Positions 22,969 to 32,240 of a stretch of DNA of 35,000 bases are shown here, one piece after another. This stretch comes from Chrysomallon squamiferum (Eukaryota > Mollusca > Gastropoda > Neomphalida > Peltospiridae): positions 3,956,642-3,991,641 of the forward strand of contig CM022675.1 in assembly GCA_012295275.1 (NCBI GenBank), written 5' to 3'. The translations under genes were made by a program, and so were the position numbers. The notes under the pieces are model-generated. The model was not told the origin of the DNA. It saw nothing but the letters and a program-made list of their open reading frames with translations, and searched no databases. The first letter of the stretch is position 1; every line of letters starts with the position of its first letter.

Positions 22969-25348
22969 TTCTGGTACCGCCGTTATAATTGGATATTTTG
23001 TTTCTAATGAGTAAGTTAAAAGTGTCATATTATTTGTAACTAGATTTTAGTTTAGACTTGTCCATCTTGTTACGTCATATCTTGTACATGTCGTCTGCGA
23101 AGGAAATGCATATTCATTACAGTGAAAAAGATTACTTTTATTTTGTGATTGACAGCTGAATTAGATTGTGACGTCACAGGGGCTGGAGGGGTGGGAAAGT
23201 TTCACCGCTTTAAAAATGTTTGTAGCTTTGTTTGCTTTTTAAATTTGTAAAAGTAACTGGATTGATATTTAAATAAATAAATAAATAAATAAATAAATGA
23301 GTGAATGAATGAATGAATAAGTAAATAAATAAATATTAGTAGTCGTAACAGCAGTATTTATAGCAGTTGTAGTGACAGTAGTTTTAGTTGTAGCAGAAGC
23401 AGCAGTAGTAATAGTAGTAGTTGTTGTTGTTGTCGATGTTGCAGTTATAAGATGGATGTTTGATATAACTCTTGGATTAAATACTTTAATAAATCATTAT
23501 CAATAAAATTTTAGTAAAATAAATTTTAAAGATTCATTTTTAATTATTCATATATTTAAAAAAAGACAGAAAATAGTTTCCATTATTTGTATACATTAAT
23601 GAAAAAAATTAATTAATTAATTAATTAATAAACATTACGGTTTTCTTTCCCAGATTATGTCAGTGCCGTCTTTGTTGTTGTTATTAATTTTTATTTTCGG
23701 TTTCGTTTTCTCAGTCTATTACCAGTAATGAAACTAATATAACAAATAACCTGTGACTTTGTTCCGCTCACCACTGACTTAATGCGTTTCTCCTCGCCGC
23801 ATTTATTGACAGGTATTCCACAGGTAGCAACACATACCAGCTACAGGTGAAAACGCAGACGGGCTAATTAAATTAAGATGTAATTTTAGATAGAGGTAAA
23901 TGAGAACAGCTGCGGTGACACGTAAATGAAACGGATACCGATAAAAGCGGGAAGGTTTTCTGTGAACGCTAAAAGCAGCTTGTTATCTCTTATTAATACA
24001 CATGAACGACAGATTACCGCGGCGGAAAGCGGGAGGAATAAATACATATGTCGGGACAATAAAAACAAGAAAATTGATTTATCACGTTTTGACGTCGTTT
24101 TTGAATACCATTCATCGGTCAAGGTACAAACGTGTTGGGTGAAAGTATTATAATTTTGTAAAAGTAAAAGGTTAAGTGTAAGTTTCAATTTTTTTTTTTC
24201 CCCTTTTTTTTTTCTTCTGTTTTTCTTTTGCTTTACTTTATCACTGGTTTTTTTTTTTTTCTTTGTTAAATAAATAACAATCAACATCGTCATCAATATC
24301 ATCGTCTGTATTATCATCATAAGAAGAAAGAATGACAGAATGACAGAAAGAAAGAAAGAAAAAAAAACGAATTATTAATTAATATATAAACGGTTTATTT
24401 AATTCTTGCGATGTGTAAACAGTTATTAATATCTCTACAGATTTCAGAATTTTTATTTTTATTTAATCCTATGCAGTTTGCTTCTCTCTACTTTATTTTA
24501 TTTATTTATTTATTTATTTTTCTTCCGAATATTGAGTTTATTTAAATATATAACAGATACTAGAATTTTTACAGATGGTTATATATATATATATACACAT
24601 TCTTATTGCTGGATAATCTGATATTAAATCAAAAAGTTAAATTTTGTTAATAATTCATTTGATCGTTAAGACGAAGTTCGTCACTGAACAAGATCTCTGC
24701 CAGTTATTGATTCTTTAATTTTTAAATTATTTTTATTTACTTTTTAATTATTATTAAATAATCATTGTGATTAAGGTAAGACTTAAGCAATCGAGTTCGA
24801 ATTTCGTGGCCTTAACAAATAAAAAAATAAAAAAATGTAAAAAGCTAAATATATATATAGATATATATATATTCCTAAATCTCCAAATCTTATCTTTAAG
24901 AGACTATATAAGAAACTGAGAGAAGAGTATTCAATGGGTATAATTTGAACAGCTGCTGTTATACAAAACAAATCATTCTCATTTCATTAAATTAATTAAT
25001 TATCACTGTATTCACACGTTCGTTTAATTATTTATTTATTCGTTTGTTCTTTCGTGAATTCGTTTACTTACAACTACAGTGACTTATATTTTAATCTTTT
25101 AATTATTATTCGACTCTATTTTCAAACAGAAAATTAATTGTAAAACTTTTGTGTGTTCGTCTGTAGAAGAAGGAGAAGAAAAAAAGATGTTTATGTTCTA
25201 CAATTAAAACAAATTATTTTAAAAAGAAGTAACGAAAAAGTCATAGAAAAGAAATTTTAAAGAAAGAAAGAAAGAATAATGTGATTGAAGAAATAAATAA
25301 TAATAATAAAGGATAACGAAAAAATATGAACATTTATCGGTAAATGAT

Positions 25349-25382
<34 letters not shown>

Positions 25383-25523
25383 GCTGCTTACTACTGCTAC
25401 TATTACTATTACTACTACTAATAATAATAATAACAACAATAATAATAATAGTTTTAGTACTGGTACTAGAAATAATACTACTAGTAGTAATAAATAACAA
25501 ACAAACAAATAAACAAACAAATA

Positions 25524-25566
<43 letters not shown>

Positions 25567-28372
25567 ATAGATAGATAAATAAATAAATAAGCCGAACTGT
25601 AAATCTTTTTCTTTTGAACAATTTAAAACTGTCTGTTACTATTAATTACATTCGTTTTGTTTTCGTCGTACACAAGTTTTCAAGTGTAACAGATAATATA
25701 TATTTACCTATCCTTGTGTCTATCATTAATTTGTCACTTTCCTCAACATCAAAAGATCTTTATTAAAATTAACGCCGCTCTGTATTGCAAATTAATATTA
25801 TAAATGAAACTATCGCGTATCTATGTTAAAGCTAATTCGTCCCTATATTACAGATTAATGTCTATCATACAGGCAGTTATAATTCTCTCCTTTTATATAA
25901 TTTTATAGGTAGTTTTATTGTAGAATATTAATTAAAAGTTTGATATAAAATAATATTTAATCATTGGGAATATTGATTAAGGTAGATAATGAACAATAGC
26001 GATACAAATATAGTGTGTTAATTAGACGTATGATAAAGATATAGTTATTATCTGTTACGTGTGTGTGTGTGTATGTATGTATGTATGTATGTATGTATGT
26101 ATGTATATATGTATATATATATTTAATTATTTATTAATTCGTTTCTTTTCCTCTATCTTTCTGTTTTTTATTTATTTCTGTTTTGTATTTTCGTTTTATT
26201 TATAAATGTAAAATTAATATCTTTCTACTTAAATATGCAAGTTTCTATTAATATATTAAACCTACATTTTCTTTACTGATACCGTAACATTTCAAGCAAT
26301 TTCCACACTAGAATCATTCCAAAAAATATTAATTTTACTAAAATAGAAATCAGTTTTAACTTGAAGTAATTAAAGAAAGAATATTAAATAATATTAATTT
26401 ATAATATTAGATCTTAATTCATCGAAATAATTATTATTAATAATCAAAGTCTGATATTTTTCTATTTTATATGAAGTTAAATGGAGAGGAAATAACATTA
26501 AAATAATTAAATATTAGTAAATTAAAAACTGTGACGTTAATTTTACAAATTGTTATCAATATTTTTTCTTGGGAAACTGGTTTATAATTAAATTTATAAA
26601 GTTTATATCAGTATTATTTTATGTCTGTGAAATGGAAAAAAAATCAAATTTACCAAATTAATATTAGTAATAGTTTGACATGTGTGTGTGTGCGTGTCTA
26701 TATATATATATATATATATTTACGTGTGTATATGTATGTATGTATGTATGTATCTATGCATCTATCTATCTATCTATATAATGTATGTACGTATGTATGT
26801 ATGTATGTATCTATATATAATGTATTTACGTATGTATGTATGTATGTATGTATGTATCTATATAATGTATGTATGTACGTATATAGGTATAAAAATATAC
26901 TGAGGGTTAAATGAAGAACTAATAAATAATTTTATAATTTAATAAACAAACAGAGAAATGAATTAAGCGAAATTCGAGAACATCCAATCTTAGAAATACG
27001 TTTTAAAATAAAGAACAAAAAACAGAAATTATTTAGTCCGAATTTAGGACGTTCGTTTTAGTTTACAAACCTATGTACAATTATACAAAATAAGTATTTA
27101 AAAAAAAAAAAAAAAAAATAATTTTTCAGTCTGCTTATTTTCCAGTTAAAGTTAGCATTTAGATAAGTGGAATAGAAAAAATATGTTAAAGAATAATTAA
27201 TTATACTAACTAAAGTTTATGTTAAAGAATATTAATTATTCTAACTAAAGTTTATGTTAAAGAATATTAATTATACTGACTAAAGTTTATGTTAAAGAAT
27301 ATTAATTATACTAACTAAAGTTTATGTTAAAGAATATTAATTATTCTAACTAAAGTTTATGTTAAAGAATATTAATTATACTGACTAAAGTTTATGTATA
27401 TTAATTATACTAACTAAAGTTTATGTTAAAGAATAATTAACGGACTGAATCAGAATTTAGAAATGCAACGATCCGACATCAATTAATTAAACATTAATTA
27501 AAGTAAATTGAAAATGATTTATAAAATCTGTGATAAACTATGATTAAGAGAATAGATGAATACATAATTATCACATCTGTGTACGGAGACAAATATATAT
27601 TTAAATAAATTATTAATTACAAATATCTGAGTATTTTAAAACTTTGTGTAAACATGCATCCTTAATCAACAAAGTATTATGTCCTTCGTAAATTATTTCA
27701 TACCAGTTCTTTATAATATTTGTATGTTTATATAACTTACGAAACTGTTTTAAATATTTTCAAATTCTCTTATATCATGTTACAATAATACAACAAACAA
27801 TATTCACGAGGTTAAGAAAAATTGTCTCTATTTAATAATTAAAGATTAAGGATAATCTTATTTTATTTTATAATAGTATTCTATCTTTCGTTCAGCATTT
27901 TGCGCTTTTGAAATAAGAACATTTTTTGCTAACATTTACATACTTTATTTAGTTATATTAAAACTGTTATTGTTAATTTTCTTGTTACTTTCTGTATTTG
28001 TTTTCTTTGTAATTTATTAATTGTTGTTGTTCTTAATGCTATTATTAATGCTATTATTTTTGCTATTATTATTGCTGTTATTATTATAATTATAATAATT
28101 GTTAGTATTATAATTATTATTGCAGTTTAGAATCCCTTATCCGTAATGAACGAGATCGGAAATGTTTTGGATTTTGGAATATAAGTATATATCTATCCTT
28201 AAAATATAACCAAAGTCTAAACAAGAAACTTATTTGTATTTCATATTATGTTTATACTGATAGTGTACAGGCATTTTAAACAGTATTTTAAATAAATTAT
28301 GTATAAAATGTTTGTCTGCTCGAAAACGTATCGGGTTTCGGAGCTTTTCGATGAAGAATCCTCAAACTGTTG

Positions 28373-28403
<31 letters not shown>

Positions 28404-28878
28404 ATTATTATTATTGTTATTTTATTACTATTACTATTGAGTTATTACAGACATGTATAATTTCAAAATTACGTAATTTTCTATTTGAATGTGTAGCTCT
28501 GTCTGTCTGTTAGAGTAATATTAAAAACTTACCTTTATTTCCCATTAACCTGTTTTGACAACTGGAGTCGTCGTCACTCGATGGTGACGCCGGGAACGTC
28601 GTTTCGTCCGCTCGACGTCTTATGTCGTCGTCGGATACCATTGCGTGGATACCGTGGTTGCTGTCGATGCTTGTGCGACTGTCGTTGAGGCTGCTGTCGG
28701 TGCTCTGTATCGTGCCCACGTCGATGTCGTCTTCGTTCTTGTCGATATCGTCTGCTAATCTCGAGACAACCTCGCGGAAGTTCCCGCCATGTCGAGTGTC
28801 GTCTGCTTGCGGACTGGCAGGGTTGTCGAGGTATGGGGTGTGTGCTGTCACGTGCATCTCGCTCGCGCTTCGTAGCAT
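15964..28878 (-). CDS. Evx: Even-skipped/Evx homeobox transcription factor (complete, three exons)
   Basis: The coding sequence joins 28878-28533, 18185-18025 and 16491-15964 on the minus strand: 1,035 bases, 344 residues plus TGA. All four splice edges are GT/AG and the frame is continuous: exon 1 ends with G, exon 2 begins AC, giving Asp116. The homeodomain is residues 124-183. It has the invariant L16, F20, W48, F49, N51 and R53, Q50 for TAAT-type DNA recognition, and the recognition helix [14 protein letters not shown] followed by MAMAWPYG, which is diagnostic of Evx/Eve. Family knowledge: nuclear, sequence-specific regulator of posterior, mesodermal and neural fates, usually linked to the Hox cluster. 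The three-exon layout with an intron at homeodomain 46/47 matches what I recall for Evx genes. No Hox gene is visible in this window. The exact start codon and the UTRs are inferred. No frameshift or missing key residue is seen. Confidence 0.95.
16501..17110. repeat. Long (AAAT/AAAC)n array abutting the Evx exon 3 acceptor
   Basis: About 600 bases of AAAT and AAAC units with AAGT and ACAT variants, starting within ten bases of the splice acceptor. On the Evx strand it is TTTA/TTTG and supplies the T-rich stretch before GTTTCAG. Confidence 0.95.
17111..17830. other. Intron 2 unique sequence and (AAAT)n
   Basis: Includes (TTAA)n at about 17325-17348, an imperfect palindrome TGACAGACGCGCATGTCTGACA at 17550-17571, a GC-richer block with AGCCCGGGGGCCCAGG near 17671, and (AAAT)n plus (AAC)n at 17703-17815. 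Confidence 0.5.
17975..17994 (+). promoter_or_regulatory. GTCACGTGAC palindrome beside Evx exon 2
   Basis: The perfect 10-base E-box palindrome at 17978-17987 is the preferred site class of USF/MITF/TFE bHLH-zip factors. The surrounding 20 bases (TAACAGTCACGTGACGCACG) recur with one difference at 20095-20114 in intron 1. Confidence 0.4.
18025..18185 (-). CDS. Evx: Evx exon 2: homeodomain residues 1-46
   Basis: 161 bases. The acceptor reads TATTTTCCAG before ACACC. The donor after ATCAAA is GTGAGA. It encodes residues 116 (second and third codon bases) to 169. After TSPDDSG the homeodomain starts at Val124 and covers the N-terminal arm (RRYRTAF), helix 1, helix 2 and the start of helix 3, ending at [25 protein letters not shown] is the Eve/Evx-type helix 1-2 region. 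Homeodomain position 21 is Leu; I recall an aromatic or His there in other Eve/Evx proteins, so this may be a lineage change. The downstream intron in this frame soon hits a stop, confirming splicing. Confidence 0.95.
18186..19000. repeat. Intron 1 microsatellites: (AATG), (ATG), (TTA)
   Basis: (AATG)n at about 18204-18227, (ATG)n at about 18344-18375 and 18505-18541, (TTA)n at about 18868-18933. Confidence 0.9.
19001..19789. repeat. AT-rich sequence with (TTAG), (CA), (GTAT), (TA), (AAT)
   Basis: GTTAG repeats near 19040-19065, then (CA)n, (GTAT)n, (TG)n, (TA)n and (GAAA)n in a row at 19442-19528, and (AAT/AAC)n at 19660-19746. Confidence 0.85.
19871..19912 (+). promoter_or_regulatory. RFX X-box, CRE-like site and TATA box cluster
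   Basis: ATTGCTATGGTAAC (19871-19884) matches the palindromic RFX consensus GTTGCYATGGYAAC at all but the first base. TACGTCA (19888-19894) follows within four bases, the spacing seen between X1 and X2 boxes in RFX/CREB composite elements. TTATAAAAAGGCGCG (from 19903) is a strong TATA-type core element on the plus strand, antisense to Evx. Sites are seen; use is inferred. Confidence 0.45.
20193..20208 (+). promoter_or_regulatory. Two overlapping TCF/LEF sites
   Basis: AGATCAAAG at 20193-20201 and again at 20200-20208, sharing two bases. Each is a perfect match to the TCF/LEF core. Posterior Wnt input to Evx genes is known in several animals, so the location is meaningful, but occupancy is inferred. 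Confidence 0.45.
20421..20644. repeat. Poly-T tracts
   Basis: Long T runs at about 20439-20467 and 20530-20560, with AT-rich unique DNA between and a (TTA)n start after. Confidence 0.95.
20645..20922. repeat. 139-bp tandem duplication in Evx intron 1
   Basis: Two nearly identical copies (about 20645-20783 and 20784-20922). Each has TTACTATTGTCACTACTACT, an (ACT)n patch, TATAATAATAATAATAATA running into (TTA)n (a self-complementary stretch), then CAGACTTTAAAACTTTCATC. The second copy runs into CT and TG repeats. High identity implies a recent event. Confidence 0.88.
20923..20978. repeat. (CT)n-(TG)n tract
   Basis: Short CT and CTGT units then about 20 TG units. Confidence 0.95.
20979..21414. 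promoter_or_regulatory. Unique island in intron 1 with CRE
   Basis: Non-repetitive. Contains TTGACAAG twice, TGCACGTGAATG near 21213, CGGCGCGCGGC near 21228 and TGACGTCA at 21298-21305. Candidate enhancer. Confidence 0.35.
21415..21930. other. Poly-T and AT-rich intron sequence
   Basis: T run at about 21415-21443, then unique AT-rich DNA. Nothing recognised. Confidence 0.6.
21931..22560. promoter_or_regulatory. Unique island in intron 1
   Basis: GC-richer from 22190 to 22410. Contains ATTGTTCG near 22193, GGTCCCCATGGGGGG near 22220, GGTTATCAATGGAATCACGTG (22330-22350) and TCACGTGACAGG. A 124-codon minus frame has no domain. Candidate enhancer. Confidence 0.35.
22561..22965. repeat. AT-rich sequence with (AAAT) and (AAT)
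   Basis: Short tetranucleotide run near 22873-22893 and (AAT)n at about 22918-22964. Confidence 0.8.
22966..23270. promoter_or_regulatory. Unique island in intron 1 with CRE
   Basis: GTTACGTCATATC near 23070 and TGACGTCACAGGGGCTGG at 23169-23186, a full CRE palindrome next to a G-rich patch. Candidate enhancer. Confidence 0.35.
23271..23639. repeat. (AAAT/AATG)n and degenerate (GTA/GCA) triplets
   Basis: Tetranucleotides at 23270-23333, then imperfect AGT/AGC triplets to about 23440, then AT-rich unique DNA. Confidence 0.8.
23640..24180. promoter_or_regulatory. Unique island in intron 1
   Basis: Non-repetitive and moderately GC-rich (23755-24130). Holds CAGGTATTCCACAGGTAGC near 23811, GCGGGAAGG near 23948 and CCGCGGCGGAAAGCGGG near 24017. 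Frames on both strands lack domains. Candidate enhancer by composition. Confidence 0.3.
24181..25340. other. AT-rich intron sequence
   Basis: T runs at 24189-24212 and 24248-24260, (TTTA)n near 24495-24520 and (TA)n at about 24579-24595. No feature of note. Confidence 0.6.
25341..25592. repeat. (ACT)n, (AAT)n and (AAAT/AAAC)n tracts
   Basis: (ACT)n at 25349-25382, mixed triplets to 25500, tetranucleotides to about 25592. Confidence 0.92.
25593..26058. other. Unique AT-rich intron sequence
   Basis: Nothing recognised. Confidence 0.6.
26059..26120. repeat. (TG)n-(TATG)n-(TA)n tract
   Basis: Short TG run, then about ten ATGT units and TA units. Confidence 0.93.
26121..26680. other. Unique AT-rich intron sequence
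   Basis: Nothing recognised. Confidence 0.6.
26681..26890. repeat. Compound (TG), (TA), (GTAT), (CTAT) tract
   Basis: GTAT blocks alternate with CTATATAATGTA spacers three times (about 26776, 26812 and 26858), giving an irregular longer-period pattern. Confidence 0.92.
26891..27180. other. Unique AT-rich intron sequence
   Basis: A run at about 27100-27118; otherwise featureless. Confidence 0.6.
27181..27442. repeat. 35-bp tandem array with three-unit higher-order pattern
   Basis: Seven-plus copies of a unit like TATGTTAAAGAATATTAATT followed by ATACTAACTAAAGTT. The variable core reads ATACTAAC, ATTCTAAC, ATACTGAC, ATACTAAC, ATTCTAAC, ATACTGAC, ATACTAAC: an A-B-C-A-B-C-A order. The seventh copy is shortened. 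It lies in Evx intron 1, about 1.1 kb from exon 1. Confidence 0.9.
27443..28532. other. AT-rich 5' part of intron 1
   Basis: Unique except for TTA/TTG triplets at 28018-28120 and 28370-28440. Nothing recognised. Confidence 0.6.
28533..28878 (-). CDS. Evx: Evx exon 1: N-terminal region
   Basis: Encodes residues 1-115 plus the first base of codon 116. The first ATG (28878-28876) is directly preceded by an in-frame TGA, so the frame cannot extend upstream without splicing. A second in-frame ATG (28857-28855, Met8) has G at -3, whereas the first has T, so Met8 could be the main start. The exon ends AAATAAAG before GTAAGT, a strong donor (intron from 28532). The protein is acidic and rich in Ser and Asp, with runs such as [11 protein letters not shown] and [10 protein letters not shown] see no known domain before the homeodomain, which is normal for Evx N termini. 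The exon is richer in G+C than the introns around it. An open frame on the opposite strand here is a shadow. Confidence 0.85.
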
Positions 28879-29392
28879 TCACGTGAACTGTTACTAAATA
28901 TATCAGTTTCTTTAAATTTGTGTCTCAGCTATTTTCCGAATTTGGATTCAGTCTACTTTCATCTTCGTTCAAGGTCAATTTTTTTTTGCTTTTTTTTTTT
29001 TTTTTTTCAAATAAAAAAGTTGTTTATAAACACTAAATCAGTCCTTTTTTTTTTTTTTTCTTTTCTTTTTCCTTTTTCTGGTTCTTCACAGTAACAGTTT
29101 ATAATCACAACTTAGTAATGAAAGAAAAAAGAAAAAAAAATCCACAACAGTTTCTACACAAACTTAGTTTTGTCAAACAATTTCCTTCGTTTCCCCAAGA
29201 ATCTTGATCAAGTTATCGAAGGCTGTTACCGCTGTCACACAAGTGAACTTCCACGCTTTTGTGACGTCGTCGACAACGTGTATCCCGAACGAAGAAAGAA
29301 CAGATAGCTAGCACTCGGCTGTTTACAGAATAACGTGCATCGCCACAAAACCCCGAGAGAAGGTCGCGGAGGACACTTATCACTAGCCACGT
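28879..29392 (-). other. 5' flank or 5' UTR of Evx
   Basis: TCACGTGA abuts the first ATG (28886-28879). Further upstream are two poly-A-rich stretches on the Evx strand (plus-strand T runs near 28979-29007 and 29046-29060), then a less AT-rich segment from about 29170 with GTGACGTCGTCGAC at 29261-29274. No coding signal seen. Confidence 0.4.
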
Positions 29393-29500
29393 CTAATTAG
29401 GCAGTGGGCGTGGCTTAATCATGCCAGCAGTCAGGGCGTATAATAGCGGAGGGCGAAGCGCGCACGGCGATTGGCTGGAGCGGCTGTAAAGCCAGCCAAT
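29393..29500 (-). promoter_or_regulatory. Candidate Evx promoter: inverted CCAAT pair, TATA-like box, GC/KLF box
   Basis: Read on the Evx strand: ATTGGCTGG (29500-29492), CCAGCCAAT (29478-29470), TATTATA (29445-29439), then AAGCCACGCCCAC (29416-29404), a KLF/Sp-type box, and the palindromic homeodomain site CTAATTAG (29400-29393). The two CCAAT boxes form an inverted repeat. A start near 29410 would give a 5' UTR of roughly 530 bases unless an intron intervenes. The motifs are visible; promoter function is inferred. Confidence 0.45.
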
Positions 29501-30240
29501 TAGCGTCTCGCTTCGTCGGGTTCTCGGTGATGAATGACGTGCTCTTTTGATTGCACCGTATTGCCCCCACAAGGCATGAGTTTTCCGTAGACGACGTATT
29601 ATCGGGCAGAACAAATGAAATCACATACCTGTGTATGTAATCAATTGTTCCTAAAAGATATATAATGAAACTGACAATGTCGGCCAATCTGTTAGACGAG
29701 GGTAAACAATAGATTAAGAGGGCGGGGTGGGGGGGACGGTTTACCAGGGGCGGTTTAACCCCTGCAATCGTTGTGGCGGGCATAAAAATAACATCGTTTA
29801 GAGCAGCTGAGTGACGTTGTTGGATAATCGCTTTATCTGTGTACGCACCGTCGTAAACGTTTCCAGTGTTGTCGCAAAAGGTGCAAATGTTATGGGAGGT
29901 TGTCCTTTGATCCGTGTGTCCGTCGGAATTATCACTTGATGGCGTAGATGAAATCAAATTTACTCGTCGTCGTTGCGGGCTTTTTGTTGAAGTTTTTAAT
30001 TGCTGACAGAGTGTTGACGATTGTTTGTTCTTTGTAAAAGAGATGCATTCAAAGAAAAGATGTCTGTTTTGGTTATTATCTTGTTAAGACACGAACAAGA
30101 AAATAAAGAAAAAAAAGAAAATGGCTGGCCCCCGGGCCTCTGTGTTACAAGATGATTCTACACTGTCATGGGAAAAAAACAGATCTTTGATAGTCTTTTG
30201 TTTCAATTACAGTCAGTCGAGATTAGAAATGTTAATTTTG
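29501..30240. promoter_or_regulatory. Unique GC-richer upstream region of Evx
   Basis: Non-repetitive and clearly less AT-rich than its surroundings, continuing upstream from the candidate promoter. It holds several G-rich patches (29720-29760) and a GGCCCCCGGGCC-type patch near 30127. A 180-codon open frame on the minus strand (29957-29415) crosses it but matches nothing I know and shows no domain; I treat it as chance. Proximal enhancer or promoter extension is the likely role. Confidence 0.35.
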
Positions 30241-30606
<366 letters not shown>

Positions 30607-30915
30607 ATAAATTAAAAGAAAAGAAAATTCGAAATTTAACTGATTTTAGACAGTAAAAAAAGAAATACGATCATAAAAAGTAATTTGTAAAAATCAGGTA
30701 ATAAAAAACAATTCAGAAAAAACAAAAATGCCGGAACACCCCCAAAAAACAAGAAAAAACAACAAAAAAGAACACATAGATTTCAAAATTACCTTTAAAT
30801 AAAAAATGAAGAAATAAATAGAAAAGAGAGCTTTATAGATATATATATATATATATAGACAGATAGACAGAGAGGCACATCTGCTTAACTTCAGTAGCAT
30901 TTAATTATTCAGTTA

Positions 30916-30967
<52 letters not shown>
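30607..30967. repeat. A-rich unique sequence, (TA)n and (TTA)n
   Basis: (TA)n near 30839-30857 and (TTA)n at 30917-30967. Confidence 0.85.
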
Positions 30968-31366
30968 TTATTTCTATTTTATTTTTATTTTATAAGTTAT
31001 GCTGGAGGTAATGACGTATAAGGAAAACAAGAAAAGTAAAGAAAAAAGAAAAGGAAAAAAACCCCAAAACTAACAAAGAGCATAAATAAAAAAATAAGAT
31101 AAAATAAAATGAAATAAAATAAAATCAAAGGAAATGCAATAAAATGAAGTATAACAAAAATAATATAAAATATAGATATATATATTAATAAAACGAAATA
31201 AAATTTGTTAAAAATAAATAAAAATTAAATACAAATAATTAAATAAGAATTGTTAAGATATAATAGAAATTAACTAAAATTTTGGTGCCTATAACGATAC
31301 TGTACAAATAATTTATTTACGACAATCTGAAAACTGTACACACACACATACACACAGACAGACACG
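30968..31366. other. A-rich unique sequence
   Basis: Short AAAT and AAAAT runs; nothing recognised. Confidence 0.6.
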
Positions 31367-31472
31367 TAGACAAACACACAAAATGAGAATAGTTTATTTG
31401 CCGAGTGCTGTTGCTAAACATTAACAATAGACAAACACACAAAATGAGAATCTTTATTTCTCGAGTGTTGTT

Positions 31473-31474
<2 letters not shown>
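31367..31474. repeat. 61-bp direct duplication
   Basis: TAGACAAACACACAAAATGA begins at 31367 and 31428. Both copies continue with GAGAAT, TTTATTT and YCGAGTGYTGTTG. The second runs into a (CT)n tract. Confidence 0.85.
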
Positions 31475-31518
<44 letters not shown>

Positions 31519-31519
31519 C

Positions 31520-31569
<50 letters not shown>

Positions 31570-31575
31570 ATACTG
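31475..31575. repeat. (CT)n followed by (TA)n
   Basis: About 20 CT units then ATACATATG and near-perfect TA with a self-complementary end. Confidence 0.95.
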
Positions 31576-31824
31576 CATATATTAAAACGAAAGTGACTGT
31601 TTTAAATGTAGGAAATAACTGTCTCTACGGTAATTTCGTGTAAGTAAATAAAGATTTATAAATGAAAATGTAAAAGATCGAAACATCCACGACAGTGAAC
31701 TGAACAACAAATTCTCTGTTACACACATTTACTCAGGAAATCTGACGTTTCCACTTTCAACAGAACAAACTAACCTACCCGTATATACTGTTCATAATTT
31801 ACAACATTATTTTCTAATTTATTA

Positions 31825-31855
<31 letters not shown>

Positions 31856-32040
31856 TATTATTGTTGTTATTATTATTATTTTATTATTATTATTATTATT
31901 ATTATTATGATTATTATTATTATTATTATTATTATTATTTATTGACGTCAACCGTATCGTTATTTGCTGATTTCTGTGTTAAGTAAGTTTAAGATTATTA
32001 TTAATAAAGAAAACATTAAATATTTTTGACAATGTGTCAG
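31576..32040. repeat. Unique AT-rich DNA and (TTA)n
   Basis: (TTA)n with TCA/TTG interruptions at 31818-31940, directly followed by TGACGTCA at 31943-31950. Confidence 0.85.
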
Positions 32041-32047
32041 GTATCTT

Positions 32048-32078
<31 letters not shown>

Positions 32079-32171
32079 TTCTTCTTTTTCTTCTTCTTCT
32101 TCTTCTTATTATTATTATCATTATTATTATTGCTGTTGTTGTTATTATTATTATAGTGATTTTTGTTTTGA

Positions 32172-32229
<58 letters not shown>

Positions 32230-32240
32230 TTACTTATTAT
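32041..32240. repeat. (TTTC)n, (TTC)n, (TTA)n tract
   Basis: TTTC units at 32048-32078, TTC to 32107, then TTA blocks to about 32230. Confidence 0.95.

Larger units (their letters stand above)
18186..28532 (-). other. Evx intron 1 (about 10.3 kb, phase 1)
   Basis: Runs from GTAAGT after exon 1 to TTCCAG before exon 2. It contains no recognisable coding sequence. Unique, less AT-rich islands at 19790-20420, 20990-21400, 21931-22560, 22970-23270 and 23640-24180 alternate with microsatellites, a 139-bp tandem duplication and a 35-bp tandem array. A large first intron with spaced unique islands is a plausible home for enhancers of a developmental gene; that role is inferred. Confidence 0.9.

Noticed and set aside
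24770-24825. tRNA-like GAGTTCGAATTTC patch
   Set aside because: The T-arm-like core is there, but no acceptor, D or anticodon arms can be drawn.
28622-28897. Plus-strand frame opposite Evx exon 1
   Set aside because: Shadow of the coding exon on the other strand.
29415-29957. 180-codon open frame on the minus strand upstream of Evx
   Set aside because: No domain, no recognisable similarity, no clear splice or promoter context, and it overlaps the candidate promoter. GC-richer DNA gives longer chance frames.
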